DNA of 64,000 nt from Brachionus rotundiformis (taxonomy: Eukaryota > Rotifera > Eurotatoria > Ploima > Brachionidae): contig JAESIW010000200.1 of the NCBI GenBank assembly GCA_016802295.1, forward strand, positions 4,770,336-4,834,335, in the 5' to 3' direction. This document shows, one piece after another, positions 21,213 through 32,579 of this stretch. The notes below the pieces were generated by a model. It had not been told where the DNA came from. It did no database searches and saw nothing but the letters and a program-made list of their open reading frames with translations. A program made the position numbers and the translations under genes. Positions within the stretch are counted from its first letter, which is position 1, and each line of letters starts with the position of its first letter.

Positions 21213-23885
21213 CTACTTCACAAACAATTTTAGTTTGACATTAGTCGCATTTTTTGTAAAGCAAAAGTCCAATTGTATTTTATTGTTAACTTTTTGAAAA
21301 AATATGAGATCAGAATTATAGCGTACGATAACATTTTTATCATTTTGACATTTTGAGTCGCATCGTTGTATTAGTTTGTGTCTTTCAAAATAATCCAAGT
21401 ACTTAATTATTTTAATACCCTCTGAACCGAAGAAAGAAATTGTTTTATTTATTGGCTTAATCCTGAGTTTCATAAAATTGTTTACCCATATCTCTCGAGC
21501 TTTATCCCATTTTAAAAAATTAATAAATCTTATGATATCTTTGAAATCTGAAGTTGATTCTGAATGTGGTAACCGCGACAAAAAATTTTTATTTGTTTTA
21601 TAAGCACACCAAAATGAGAGCAAGAAATAATCAATTGAGCAAGTGTTTGTTAAGCTGTTATTCGTAATTCCATTATAAACAATAGTTGCGCCCCATTTGG
21701 GTACACGTTTTTAAAATTGCTCAATAAAATTAATTCCTTGATTCTCGCTCATAAACGGATTTTTTACAACAACAGAAATATCTTCCCTTGTAGTATTATT
21801 TTGAAAAACTTCTCTTTTTTCATTATGTAAAACTTTTTCCTTTTTTTTTCTTTTGTAACGGACTTGTTTTGGATCATTTGGCTTTTCATTTGATTCTGTA
21901 TCAATAAATATTTTTTGTATATGTTTCCCTTTAATTTTTATCTCTCTAAACCTATCAAACGCCAAAAAGCAAAGAATTGTTGCAACATGGACACAACACC
22001 CAACAATTTTTCTTCCAGACATACAGTTGCAAACATAACCTTATGAATTTATTTTTAATCATTGTATTTAATTTCATTTCATTGAAGATGTTTACTTTTA
22101 ATTGATTTCCATTCATAAAGAAACGGTTCATATTTGACAAAAACTTAATAATTACATTTAAAATGTTTTGTACAATTTAAATTTTGTTTTTTCTTTTTCA
22201 AATTTTTGACCTCACTTCTTCTGTGCCGCGATGTGATTTCAAAAGCAATAATCTTGGTATTGTCTAGACTGCTCTTTGATTTAGAATTAAATTCTGAAAT
22301 TAAAAAACATGTTCCATTATCCAATAAATCTTCATAATAGCTCTGACATTCTTTATATTGGTATGTTCCGAAAATTATGTTTTCAATAATTGAATCTAAT
22401 GATAGTCTAGGAAAATCTACAATGTCGTCAAGTTGAATTCTTTTTGTCTTTTTTGTATCTAATCTTGTTTTAATCAAGTATTCGAGTTCATTTTTATCTT
22501 TTTAGCATTTTCTTTCATTTTTCTAGCAATAGATCTTGCTTTTTCCCCATCTGGACAACAAGGCTTGTGAAAAATTTATCATTGCACATGCGTTTCTATA
22601 ATCTATTTGTATATGATTAAGCATTGAGTTCCTAATATTATCAAGAGCTTTGAGTCTTTTTAATTTTCCATTTACAGTTTCAATAATAAATCTACACTTT
22701 GAAAAATAAAATTGTTGATTCTTAAATTATTTAATTTAAGCTATATTTTTATACTTTGGTAACAAATCTGCTCTTAGTCGTCTGCTCAACTGTCAAATGA
22801 TTTTTGCCTTTTTCATCGTCAGAATAAGTGGATGGTACTAATTGCTTACAAGTTGGCATTAGCGGTTTGAAATTATGAACTTCTGACAACTTTTTATAAA
22901 TATCTCTAAAACCTATAAAAATATTTTTATTTTTTTACACATAAAATTAAAAAAATTACCTCGATCCAAGAATAAAAATGTCTTTCCTGGTTCAAGTATT
23001 CTAAGGAGATCTTCATCTGTTTCTAGAATGTAGTCAAGAATTGATGCGTCATTCATATTTGCTTTAAAAGGGCCATAACAATCAATTATATAGCCATCGG
23101 CACAGCAAATTAAAAACGGCTTAATCAGAGAGTCTTTTTTTTGCCCACTATAACAGTCGTACTGAACTTGATTATTCGAACTCTTTTCACATCTGCAATA
23201 TGTTCCATCATGTTTCAAATCGAATAGTTCACAAGTAGTTGAATTGTTATGGTTAATAAAAAAATTTCTTCCCTTTTTAGATCCCAAATATAATGGCACA
23301 ATGTCTTTATAGATAGCATTTCTGATTTGCCCTAGGTAATGGCTAACCTGATTTTGAGTTGTAGAATTTTTAAATAGCAAAGCAAAAGATGCTTGGTCGA
23401 TTGCTTTTCTTAGCCAAAATAGATAAAAGGCGATTAGCTGCTCTTTTGTACGACCTTTTTGAGTCGTTAATACTTGTCACGCAATTTGAAAATCGTAGAA
23501 AATTTTCTTTCGTCCAACCGGTCATTTTATTACAAGTTTTATCATTTAACTTATCAATGTTTATAAACTCATGGAATATTCCTTTTTTGTGGTCAAGAAT
23601 TATATTCAACATAATAGCAGTGCTTCGACTCGGTTTTGTTAGTTTATAAGAGATCAATTTGAAAAATCGATCCTTTATTAGACTGTTTTCATCTAAATGT
23701 GAACCACAACATCTTCCATGATATTTTATAAATATTCGATGTTTTAAATATGCATCTACTATCGTTTTGCGCTTTACTCTTTTTAGAGGCCATCTAGGCT
23801 TAAACGCTTTGCATATAAACCATCGCTTATGAGATGAAGTGGCTGTTTTTACCAGGCTTCTCAGTTTTAATTTACTAGTTGACAT
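21213..23885 (-). pseudogene. DDE_Tnp_4-type transposase with SWIM finger (Harbinger/ISL2EU-like), damaged
   Basis: Minus strand, starting MSTSKLKLRSLVKTATSSHK at 23885. The DDE core is clear: HDGTYCRCEKSSN (first Asp, near 23200), FLFLDRG (second Asp), then a 47 nt intron (22959-22913), GFRDIYKK, a 58 nt intron (22754-22697) and CRFIIETVNGKLKRLKALD (Glu). Both introns keep frame. Downstream come ITSRHRRSEVKNL, a SWIM-type CNCMSGRKIVGCCVHVAT near 22030-21970, and a C-terminal block with NSLTNTCSIDYFLLSFW near 21640. Frame changes near 23395, 22590 and 22520 suggest decay or assembly indels. This is the likely mobilising enzyme of the 14025-27254 element. Confidence 0.72.
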
Positions 23886-23900
23886 TTAAAAAAATTATTT

Positions 23901-24426
23901 TTATCTAAATTTAATTTTTATTTTTTTATTTAAAGAAAATTTCCAACTACAAAAAAACAAAAAAAGCAAAGAAAACTTCAAAAAATTAAACATTTCATTA
24001 AAATCGATTTTAGAGATGTATTTAAATTCTTTTTTTACCTTAATTTTTTTTTTTTTTTCAGAATCATCATCAAAATCCGCATCATCATCTTCGTTATTTT
24101 CATACTTTAACATTTGTATTTTCATATGTTTACAATAAATTAAGTAAGCTTTTATTGCCGCTATGCAAAGAAGCATTAAGTCCTTTCCAAATGTAAAGTA
24201 AAACGTAAAATCCTTATTTAAATTAAATATAATAATAACGATCTAAATTTTTTTTAAATATTTTTACCTTTATGGCTTGAAAATAAATAATTGAATCAGT
24301 TTCTTCGTCATATATGTGAAGCTTGAATATTATCCATAAATAATAGTGTGAATTAGCAAATAACTCATTTCCAATAATAGAATTAGCTTTTCTTTTTTCA
24401 GCAAGTATTATATTATCCTCGACCAA
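23901..24426 (-). CDS. Hypothetical two-exon gene fragment, acidic/Lys-rich
   Basis: Minus strand. Exon 24426-24268 encodes ANSHYYLWIIFKLHIYDEET and more. A 55 nt GT-AG intron (24267-24213) joins in frame to FGKDLMLLCIAAIKAYLIYC, followed by an acidic run DDDADFDDDSEKKKKIKVKK and a hydrophobic end. An upstream exon is likely, since the first exon lacks a convincing start. Function unknown. It lies just upstream of the transposase on the same strand and may be its second ORF. Confidence 0.4.
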
Positions 24427-24480
24427 AATAAGAACTAACTTTTAGTTTATGTTGAACCTAAAAACATTAATATTAATTTT

Positions 24481-24833
24481 TTATTTCTCAGTTTTGGTTT
24501 CTTTAATTGACCTTCTTATTTTTCTACAAAAGTCCGTATATTTTTGAGAGTCAATTAACTGGCTGCCCCAATTTTTTATATACCCAAAAACAGCTACTTT
24601 TTTGGCTAGTTCATCTTTTGGATAGAAATTAATTAGTAAATTTCTGCGATTGTAAACTCTTCAACCTTTTGACATTCCTTTGGCGAAAAACAAAAAAAGA
24701 GCTCCGAATCTCTAATAACATGATGAGAAACATGATGAAAAGAAGTTTGTTTATGAGATTGTGCTTCTCTTCTATGCCTTATGAAATGGATAGTTGATTG
24801 TGTTTTTTCAATTTCACAATTTACAAATAACAA
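24481..24833 (-). other. Coding-like fragments upstream of transposase gene
   Basis: Two minus-strand frames: one with a His/Arg-rich section (IHFIRHRREAQSHKQ, then FFCFSPKECQKVEEF), the next INFYPKDELAKKVAVFGYI and DFCRKIRRSIKET. They are consecutive but in different frames. They look like protein sequence, of unknown family, possibly further exons of the element. Confidence 0.3.
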
Positions 24834-24849
24834 AAAAAAAAGAAGAGGA

Positions 24850-25500
24850 AAAAAATATTCATTATTTTGAAAAAATATCGAAAATGTTTTTTTTTTAGAA
24901 ATAATGAATTTTTAGAGTAAAAAATTGTTTGGCCACTAATGTAAAACTGTACTGATTAAAAATCAATAAAAATTATTTAGATTGATCATATCGAAATGTT
25001 TTTCGATAAAATTGGGTTAAAAAATAATTGAATAAACATAAAATATGGTTTAAGTGGAGTAAATAATAATAAAACGGGTTACAAAAAAAAATTAAAAGGA
25101 GTAATAAAAATTTAAAAGAGGGAAAAATAATTATGAGTGGGCTAAAAAATGAATTAGTGGAGTAAAGATATATTTAACTGACTTTAATAAAATAGTTTTT
25201 CCTTTTAAACAAAAAATCTATCAGAATAATTTATACTTATTTTATTCCGAATTTTCGATAAAAATAGAAAAATTCCTCCGAAATATTGAATTATTAGAAT
25301 TTTTGAACTAAATAATAAACTTTTACAATATAAAGTTTTTTAATTTGCTTATTTGTATCTTTTGAACTCTAATTCAGAACAAAAATTTTAGTATTTTCTT
25401 TTGATATTGTCAATGACAAAATTGGCGTTTTGTTAATTTTTTTGCAAATTAATCGTTAAACTATCGTGTAAAAGTACAAAAGCCGGATTTCATCTTTCAA
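24850..25500. other. AT-rich interval, no gene seen
   Basis: Long A/T runs and stops in every frame. Nothing recognised. Confidence 0.5.
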
Positions 25501-25882
25501 AAACTTCTTTAAAGATGGGATATAGGATTGCTAGATTTTCGGTTGGTAAAAGTAACCAAGTCGTAAAAAAGGCAGTCTTAATAAATAAGAAGTTAGCGAA
25601 AGAAGCATTCAATAATGGAAAAGAGTAATCAATTTGTACCCTAAAAAATAGCAATTATTTTTAAAAAAATTCTTTCTATAATTGTAGGCCTTTTTTTTGG
25701 AAAATAAATCCATTCAAAAAATCATATGTAGCACAAAATGGTACAAAATATGTTAAAAAAAAGTCAATAAAAAAAAAAAAAAAAATTAATTTTTACTATT
25801 GAAAAATAAGTAAAAAATTAAAATAAATTGTCTTTAGAAACTAAAAATAAGATTAAAAATATTTCCGTGAAAAAGACGTTTT

Positions 25883-26204
25883 AGAGCATTAGTTTTTAAA
25901 TAACTATGCAACACCATACCCAAATAAAAAGACAAAAAAGCAATTGGCAAAAGATAGCAATTTATCGTATGAACAATTAAATCAATGGCTAAAATATAAG
26001 AGAAAATGTATCAAAAATGAAACCAGAAACAGCAATTCATTAAAAGGAGAGCAAAAAAAGATCTTATCTGAATTTTTTTTTCAAACAAATCGAAAGCCGA
26101 ACAGAGAACAATTGGAAACTTTGTCTAAGTCAACAGGATTAACTGAGAAAAAAATTAATTTATGGTTCAGAAAAAAACTTAAAAGTATAACCAAAAATCA
26201 TTAA
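25883..26204 (+). CDS. Double-homeodomain-like protein fragment
   Basis: The frame carries two successive homeodomain-like halves. The first is NNYATPYPNKKTKKQLAKDS then LSYEQLNQWLKYKRKC. The second is LKGEQKKILSEFFFQTN then GLTEKKINLWFRKKLKS. Each shows the helix 2/helix 3 pattern and the WF/WL recognition-helix core; the usual WFxNxR Asn is replaced. Helix 1 of the first domain is cut by a frame problem just upstream, and a possible earlier exon with a start at 25515 precedes it. It resides in the Harbinger-like candidate. Harbinger elements usually carry a Myb/SANT partner protein, so this could play the same DNA-binding role (inference). Confidence 0.5.
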
Positions 26205-26310
26205 ATATTTTTAAAAACGTTTTCTACTAATTTTAAATATTTGAGTTAATAAAATAATTTAAACAAAAACAAAAATTTTTCTTTATTTAACAAAATATCT
26301 TTATCACTAT

Positions 26311-26968
26311 TTAAAGAAAAAAAATTAAAATAACAAAAAATAATGTAAAGCCAACAAATATTGTCATTAGTCCAGTCATTAGTTTAATAAAATCGAGTAT
26401 ACCAAGTCCACTAAAAGTTGATGACATAAATGAATTGATTACTTTCCGAAAAAAACTTGAAATGTAATGAGCAATATCTAAGATGGTATCAAAAAATGCC
26501 TTTTAAAAATATAAAAAACTATTAAATAATAATTTAAAAAAAAAAAAGTTACTGTCCACATTGAGGCATTGTTTTGGCAATTAACTTGGAAAAAATAGTC
26601 AAAAGTTGATTGTATCTTATTAAACAAACATATTTGAAATTCATTTTCAAGTCTCTGATAATTGCTAATAATTCCATTTATAAACAAGCCAATTATCAAA
26701 AAAACAAAGAAGATTTTGAAAATGAATTTGGTTTTAAATGTCGGGTAAATAAAAGACGAGCTTTCACAATGCAAAACTTGTTTCATCCGAATATATTTAA
26801 TGCATCTTTTCTCTTTCTCCATACAAGTTACACCAAGTAAATCATTCACCAAAATACACCATACTTCTGCCTTTTGTAAATCTCCTAATTAAAGAATAAA
26901 AAAAATCCTAAAAAAAAAGGTGACTTTTTATTACCACTAGCTCTTTTAAAAACAATCTCTTTCAACAT
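26311..26968 (-). CDS. Small three-exon membrane protein (184 aa), unknown family
   Basis: Exons 26968-26935, 26884-26553 and 26499-26311 are separated by 50 and 53 nt GT-AG introns, and all junctions keep frame, giving 184 residues from MLKEIVFKRASG. A hydrophobic helix IFKIFFVFLIIGLFINGII (about residue 70) is followed by a loop with QICLFNK and QVNCQNNA cysteines, an amphipathic part, and a C-terminal helix ending TIFVGFTLFFVILIFFL at the stop. It resembles a two-pass or hairpin envelope or fusion-like small protein in layout only; no family recognised. It is the last gene before the right end of the 13.2 kb element. Confidence 0.6.
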
Positions 26969-27254
26969 TTTAAATTAAAAAGTAAATCAAATTCTAAATA
27001 TTTGAGATTTTTTTCGAAAAAATGTGTAAGCAAATAATATTCAACCAAAGCAAAATTGAAAAAATGTTAACTTGGTTTCATTTTTTCGCTTTTTTGCTTT
27101 CCAAAGGCTAACCATAGTTTGAAATTAACTCTTTTCTTCAAAAAGGACTGAAGTTTTATTGATTTTAATAAAAAATCCTTTCTTTCGATTTTTTACCTAA
27201 TTATTTTTCAAAAAAATTGGGGGCACAAATAATATCTTAAACCGGTACACTTCT

Positions 27255-27711
27255 TTAGATTGAAAACACACTAGATAAATGACTTATATTGAATAATTTT
27301 TTTTAGCCTGTCCGTTTAAAGTTTTAATGAAAAAAATGATTGAATCATTACTCATTGTATTTATATTAGTGTTGGTGTCCGTGCAAGCGGACAGTAAACG
27401 AGCCAAAAATTTTAAAAACCGTGACCGTGACCGTATTAACCGTTCCGAAGTTCAAAACAAAAGATATTACATTTTTAAATGACAAAAAAAATTTTTCATT
27501 GTTTTATTGAATATTTACAACTATTCGGATTGTCTTTCACAATAAATAGTCGATATTCTTACATCAAATGCTTATAATAGTAGATATTAATTGGAGATCC
27601 TGATATATTTGATAAATTGCATTAAATTTGCACAATTAGCAAATATTCTATCATTTTTTTCATTAAAACTTTAAACGGACAGGCTAAAATAAAATAATCA
27701 ATATAATTTAT
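27255..27711. repeat. Satellite fragments in opposite orientations
   Basis: 27258-27362 matches the ~400 bp satellite in the plus sense. After a ~115 bp intruding piece rich in CCGTGACCGTGACCG, the reverse complement of the satellite runs from about 27480 to 27700. This makes an imperfect palindrome of satellite DNA, cut by the assembly gap. Repeat-induced assembly error is possible. Confidence 0.75.
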
Positions 27712-28422
27712 NNNNNNNNNNNNNNNNNNNNNNNNNNNNNNNNNNNNNNNNNNNNNNNNNNNNNNNNNNNNNNNNNNNNNNNNNNNNNNNNNNNNNNNNN
27801 NNNNNNNNNNNNNNNNNNNNNNNNNNNNNNNNNNNNNNNNNNNNNNNNNNNNNNNNNNNNNNNNNNNNNNNNNNNNNNNNNNNNNNNNNNNNNNNNNNNN
27901 NNNNNNNNNNNNNNNNNNNNNNNNNNNNNNNNNNNNNNNNNNNNNNNNNNNNNNNNNNNNNNNNNNNNNNNNNNNNNNNNNNNNNNNNNNNNNNNNNNNN
28001 NNNNNNNNNNNNNNNNNNNNNNNNNNNNNNNNNNNNNNNNNNNNNNNNNNNNNNNNNNNNNNNNNNNNNNNNNNNNNNNNNNNNNNNNNNNNNNNNNNNN
28101 NNNNNNNNNNNNNNNNNNNNNNNNNNNNNNNNNNNNNNNNNNNNNNNNNNNNNNNNNNNNNNNNNNNNNNNNNNNNNNNNNNNNNNNNNNNNNNNNNNNN
28201 NNNNNNNNNNNNNNNNNNNNNNNNNNNNNNNNNNNNNNNNNNNNNNNNNNNNNNNNNNNNNNNNNNNNNNNNNNNNNNNNNNNNNNNNNNNNNNNNNNNN
28301 NNNNNNNNNNNNNNNNNNNNNNNNNNNNNNNNNNNNNNNNNNNNNNNNNNNNNNNNNNNNNNNNNNNNNNNNNNNNNNNNNNNNNNNNNNNNNNNNNNNN
28401 NNNNNNNNNNNNNNNNNNNNNN
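27712..28422. other. Assembly gap (711 N)
   Basis: Unresolved bases. The gap separates satellite from the 5' part of a retrotransposon on the minus strand, so contiguity across it is not guaranteed. Confidence 0.99.
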
Positions 28423-28808
28423 GGAATAGAATTATCTAATTTTGTTTCATTTAAGGAAATAACATCAAAGATGTTAAGTGAAACAATTTCTAAGACCTCA
28501 TCCTTTTTAAGAAATAGCGAATTTACATTCAGATGTAATATATTTAAATTATTATTAGAGGTTGAGCAGAAATCTTTTAAATCATCCAAATAATTTGGAA
28601 AAGAAGGGATATGAAATTTATTTGAGAAGAAGTCTTCACTAAAATTAAATACTTGTGGTAAAAGATCAGCCGAAAATAAAGATATTTTTTTGGAAGATTG
28701 AATTATTTTATCTGAATTTTTACAATTAAGAAGGTGTTTATTATACCAAGCTTTTGAAACATACGACTTAGAACAAGATTGACACACAAATTTAATTTTA
28801 TTATTCAT
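28423..28808 (-). pseudogene. Non-LTR retrotransposon ORF: zinc finger plus endonuclease start, cut by gap
   Basis: From MNNKIKFVCQSC at 28808: a C2HC-like finger CQSCSKSYVSKAWYNKHLLNC, a linker, then LNILHLNVNSLFLKKDEVLE and FDVISLNETKLDN. The latter is the start of an APE-type endonuclease (LN..H.N..SL...D.., S.NETKL). A zinc finger fused to the endonuclease occurs in CR1/Jockey-related ORFs. The rest is lost in the gap. The visible part is open and may come from a young element. Confidence 0.7.
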
Positions 28809-29102
28809 ACTTTGACAGAAATAATAACTAATTAACATAAAATATGAAAAGTTTCAAATTTGAAAAATGACTCAAGAAAATTGAAAAAATAATTAACAAA
28901 AAGTGGTAAACTTACTAATTATATTGTCCAGTGTAGATGAAATTGATCGAAAATTAAATTTTTACAAGACAACGGTAATTTCCCACACAATAATCTCATT
29001 AATTTATAAGATAATTGCTTAAGTGGGAACGACGAAATTACCGATTTAAAAACGATAAAAATTATTTTTAAATTATTTAAAAACTTTTGGTAAGCCAAAC
29101 GA

Positions 29103-32100
29103 TCAAAATTCTTCAAAATCTTTTTTCGGAAATAGCCGAATCGCATCAGAAAATTCTTTTATGTTATTTGGTTTTATTTCTCTTTTTAACAGAAATTTCC
29201 AATCATCAATTGTTTTATCAACATCTATTCCATTTCTTAACCGTTCCAGAACATTAATAAAATTTTTTTGATCAAGGTCGTTTTCGTCTGCTTGCTGTCT
29301 CACCATAATTTTTAGGCAAACAGCTTTATCAAATTGTTTGTAACAATCTAAGCCATGAGTGGATATAATATCTTTTGGTTGATCATGGTATAATGGACAT
29401 CCAATTACTGGCAAAAGTTGACCTGGATCACCTGTAAGTATAATTGAAATTCCACCAAAAAATGTGTCATGTTTACCAGTAGCCTCCCTAAGTCTTTTAT
29501 CTATAATGCCTAAGACAGCTTGAGATAGCATTGAATATTCATCTATAATAATGTGTGTAATTCCTGTAAATTTTCTTTAAAATTCTTGCAGTATTTCCCG
29601 GTTAGAGCTATATATGCTTCTTTTTTTCTAATATTTCTTATTCGAAATAACGAGTGTAAAGTCGAACCTTTAATTAAAAAAGCTGCTGTTGGAGCACACC
29701 GCTTAAGCTTATTTTTTAAATGGTTTGAAATAGCATTTATAGTAAAAGATTTCCCAGTTCCAGCAGTTCCGTTTACAATTAAGAGTAGTTGTTTGCTTGA
29801 TTTTTCGTAGTCTGTAACAAGTTTATAAACTAATTTTTGATCTTCATTTAAGTCGCTTAAAATTATATTTGGTACTCCATCAGAATTATTATCATCATCT
29901 TCGTTGGCTTTGTTTTTTTCATTTTTTATGAATTTTCCTTCTAAAATTTTTAACACTTCCTCTGTGTAGTTTTGCCTGTGGGATAAAAAATCATGAGTGG
30001 TATCAGGTTTAACATCAACTTCTTCGTTTTCGTCGTTGTTAATACTAGGACCAATTTCGGATAAAATCATCCATTGATCACGAGTCAATTGAGTTTCAGG
30101 GTCTAATTCTATTTCTTTTCTGGCCTCTTTTAATTGTTTCGACAATTCTGTAGTAAAACCTATCATTTCTAATATTTCACTTGAAGCATTTCTCAAAAAA
30201 TTATTCCATCGTTCAATAGCAGTATTTTTATTTCTGATCTCATTAATATTTGAAATATTCCAATCACTATATTTTATCGTTTGGTGATAACAATAAATTT
30301 TGTACATTTCAATTCCGGATAACTCTACTTGTACTAAATATAATCATACAAAACTTAAAGAATTAAATATTCCTATTTGTAGGCTAAACGCCGAAAATAA
30401 TCCGCCTATAGCAAAAAATATCAATGAAGAATATTTTTATGGTTTAAATCTTCGCATTGTCCGATATCACGTTTTCCTGCAATAGATTTTATCATAAGAG
30501 ATCTCATTTTTGTACCAGGATTGTCTTCAATTGCTGAAGGTTGAATTATTTCTTTAAACAATTGACAAAGTGCCTGACCAGCTTTTTCCCCTTTGGTTGC
30601 ATATTTGTCCAAATACTTTATTGCAGCCGATTTTTCAAGAATAATTTGCATATCAACGTTACCTCTCCAGTTATGGCAAATTATCCTATTATGCATATTC
30701 ATCCAAGGATCGTATCTCATAAGAACAATTTCAGCCTTAACTGAATCTTTTGTTTCTATATAATTAATTTTTGTTTTCTTTTGAAGCTCAAATGGATAAG
30801 TGAAACGACATTTACCAGAAACTTTAGATTTACAATATCCATTTATCCTACAAACGTGTCTTTGGCAACAATTAATCAAATTTTCATAGTCGTTTTCAAG
30901 ATTGTCAATGTTCATATTAGACGTCTTTATTGAACATGGATGCAGAGTTGGAACACAATTTTCAGCATAATTAGTTTTTGGATTCATAGCAGTTATCAAG
31001 TCACAATCCAAAATATCATCAAAAACTACTTTTAAAAATTCGTTAAGCCTATAGCTAAAAAACCAATCAACTAAATGAGGGTTGTCCATTAAGTTTTTGT
31101 ATTTTTCGGTTTGAGAATTAGCTTTTGGGCCAGGCATTAAGTTGTGAAGTTCTTCCCAGTGATGGTCAGGATAGCTAAAAGTGAAAAAAGCCGTTGCTGC
31201 CTTTTTTTGATCAAAAGTAGCTTCTAGTTCTCCTCTTCTTTTATACCAGTAAGCATCTGAGCCGGTAATGTTTGCAGAATAGGTACTCATTTTTTTCATC
31301 AATAAATTACTTTCGGGAGTATTAATCATACCTTTTAACTGATTCATTGATAGATTAGCTTCGTGTACATTATGTTTAAAAAAGACCTTGCATTGATCTA
31401 GACTTCTATGTCTTCGTAGTCTATCGTATGCCCAAAATTTAAACCGTTGATGTTAAGCCCAAGCATAATAAAAATGACCATTTTTATAAATTTTAGCAGC
31501 TGATTTCATTAGATGTTTAAAAGCTAATGATTCGGTAACCTCTTTTAATCGAGTTTTTTAGGAGGATCCCCAGCACCATTAGGAAATAATTTAGGAAAAG
31601 CGAGAGAACATATTGAATCATTTTGATACTCGTTTAATGTATTTTGTTTAATGTATTGTTTCGTTTAATGTTTTTCGTGTTGTTAAGTGGGGAGGCATGT
31701 GAGTGATGGTTTAATGACTGGTTGGTAGAAGAAGGTGGTTGACAAGTGGTTGATGGTTGGTTTGAAGGCTGACTTTGATGGGGTAAGTTTGGGTCGGTTC
31801 CGATTAACTTTAACGGTGGAGAAGCGTTGGGAAGGTATGAATAGTAGCTGTCATCTTGAATAAAATCTGCCTCTAATTTTATTTTATCTTATTCAATAAT
31901 TGGGTAATTTAAACCATAATTGTTCAAGGCGTAAGGTCTTAAACAATCACCTTTTTTTTTTAAAACTCTGGTTCTTTGTTGAATCATTTGTATGTTATTG
32001 TTTGTTAAAGCAATTAAGCGATTAATCTCAATTGATTCAGTTGAAAGTTTGTTGAGGTCAATCGTAAATTTATTAAATTCTGAGATAAATTCAGATGTGT

Positions 32101-32131
32101 TAACCTGAATCAAGTGATTTTGCTGACTCAT
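29103..32131 (-). pseudogene. Helitron Rep-helicase, rearranged and broken
   Basis: Minus strand. A coiled-coil/disordered start (ATG 32131) with Pro/Ser/Gln-rich sequence leads to the Helitron N domain near 31630-31370 (LAFPKLFPNGAGDPP, KSAAKIYKNGHFYYAWA), then Rep core SDAYWYKRRGELEATF, FFTFSYPDHHWEELH and GNVDMQIILEKSAAIKYLDK. The PIF1-like helicase follows: Walker A NGTAGTGKSFTINAI near 29770 and Walker B HIIIDEYSML after a one-base frame slip near 29560, then ILTGDPGQLLP. Stops occur in the N region. The link between Rep and helicase is replaced by an inverted 135 bp piece, and the helicase C-terminus is missing here but present inverted at 32938-33652. Confidence 0.85.
30316..30450 (+). 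repeat. 135 bp inverted-orientation duplicate of Helitron helicase segment
   Basis: This block is nearly identical to 32967-33100 (a handful of differences around TTAAATATTCCT versus CATAATATGCCT) and reads as plus-strand helicase sequence (CRLNAENNPPIAKNINEEYF). It sits between minus-strand Rep and helicase parts, so it entered as an inverted copy or marks an assembly fold. Confidence 0.8.
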
Positions 32132-32379
32132 TTTAATTAGATTTAGATCGCATGTGTGAAGAGCTGTTTTATAGTTTAATAAATGAGATGAGTGGTGAAT
32201 TCATGAGAATATTTTTTGAGTTAACTCAAACAGTGTAAATTAGCAATGTTATTTTGCGAATATTTTTAAATAAACAAAAAGGAATAAAGTAAAGTTTGAT
32301 TTGCCATTTTATATTTATTTTATTTTTATATTTTTTTTTAGATAAAAATATATTGAAAAAAATATGCATGTGTATAGTC

Positions 32380-32400
32380 TATTGACGTTATACGTCAATA
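32380..32400. repeat. Perfect 9 bp palindrome
   Basis: TATTGACGT, three bases, then ACGTCAATA. It lies upstream of the Helitron start (minus strand). It could be an element terminus or a regulatory palindrome; its role is unknown. Confidence 0.5.
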
Positions 32401-32579
32401 ATTTTCTTAAACATAGTCCAGTATTGGATTTTTATTCGCGTACACATCTGCTTAATTACGCTCGTTCCTCGCAAATAAAGAATCATTTAGCCAAAATTTG
32501 CGGCCAATCGTATAATTGAAAAATAATAAATATTAAGCAAATTTTTTTCTTTTCTTTTTTTTTAAATAACAATACAAAA

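Larger units (their letters stand above)
14025..27254. mobile_element. Candidate 13.2 kb Harbinger-like transposon carrying extra genes
   Basis: The left end reads AAGGACTCTACCGG and the inverted right end AGAAGTGTACCGG. Each is followed at identical spacing by GTGCCCCC, a rare word in such AT-rich DNA, so the ends look like diverged terminal inverted repeats. TTA (within a longer shared TTCTTTA) flanks both sides, and satellite sequence continues outside. Harbinger elements typically duplicate TTA, and the interior has a DDE_Tnp_4-type transposase (21213-23885), so superfamily and target site agree. Other contents are membrane-protein loci at both ends, a homeodomain-like frame, and a nested Tigger element. 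Without the Tigger insertion it would be about 8.1 kb. Confidence 0.6.
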
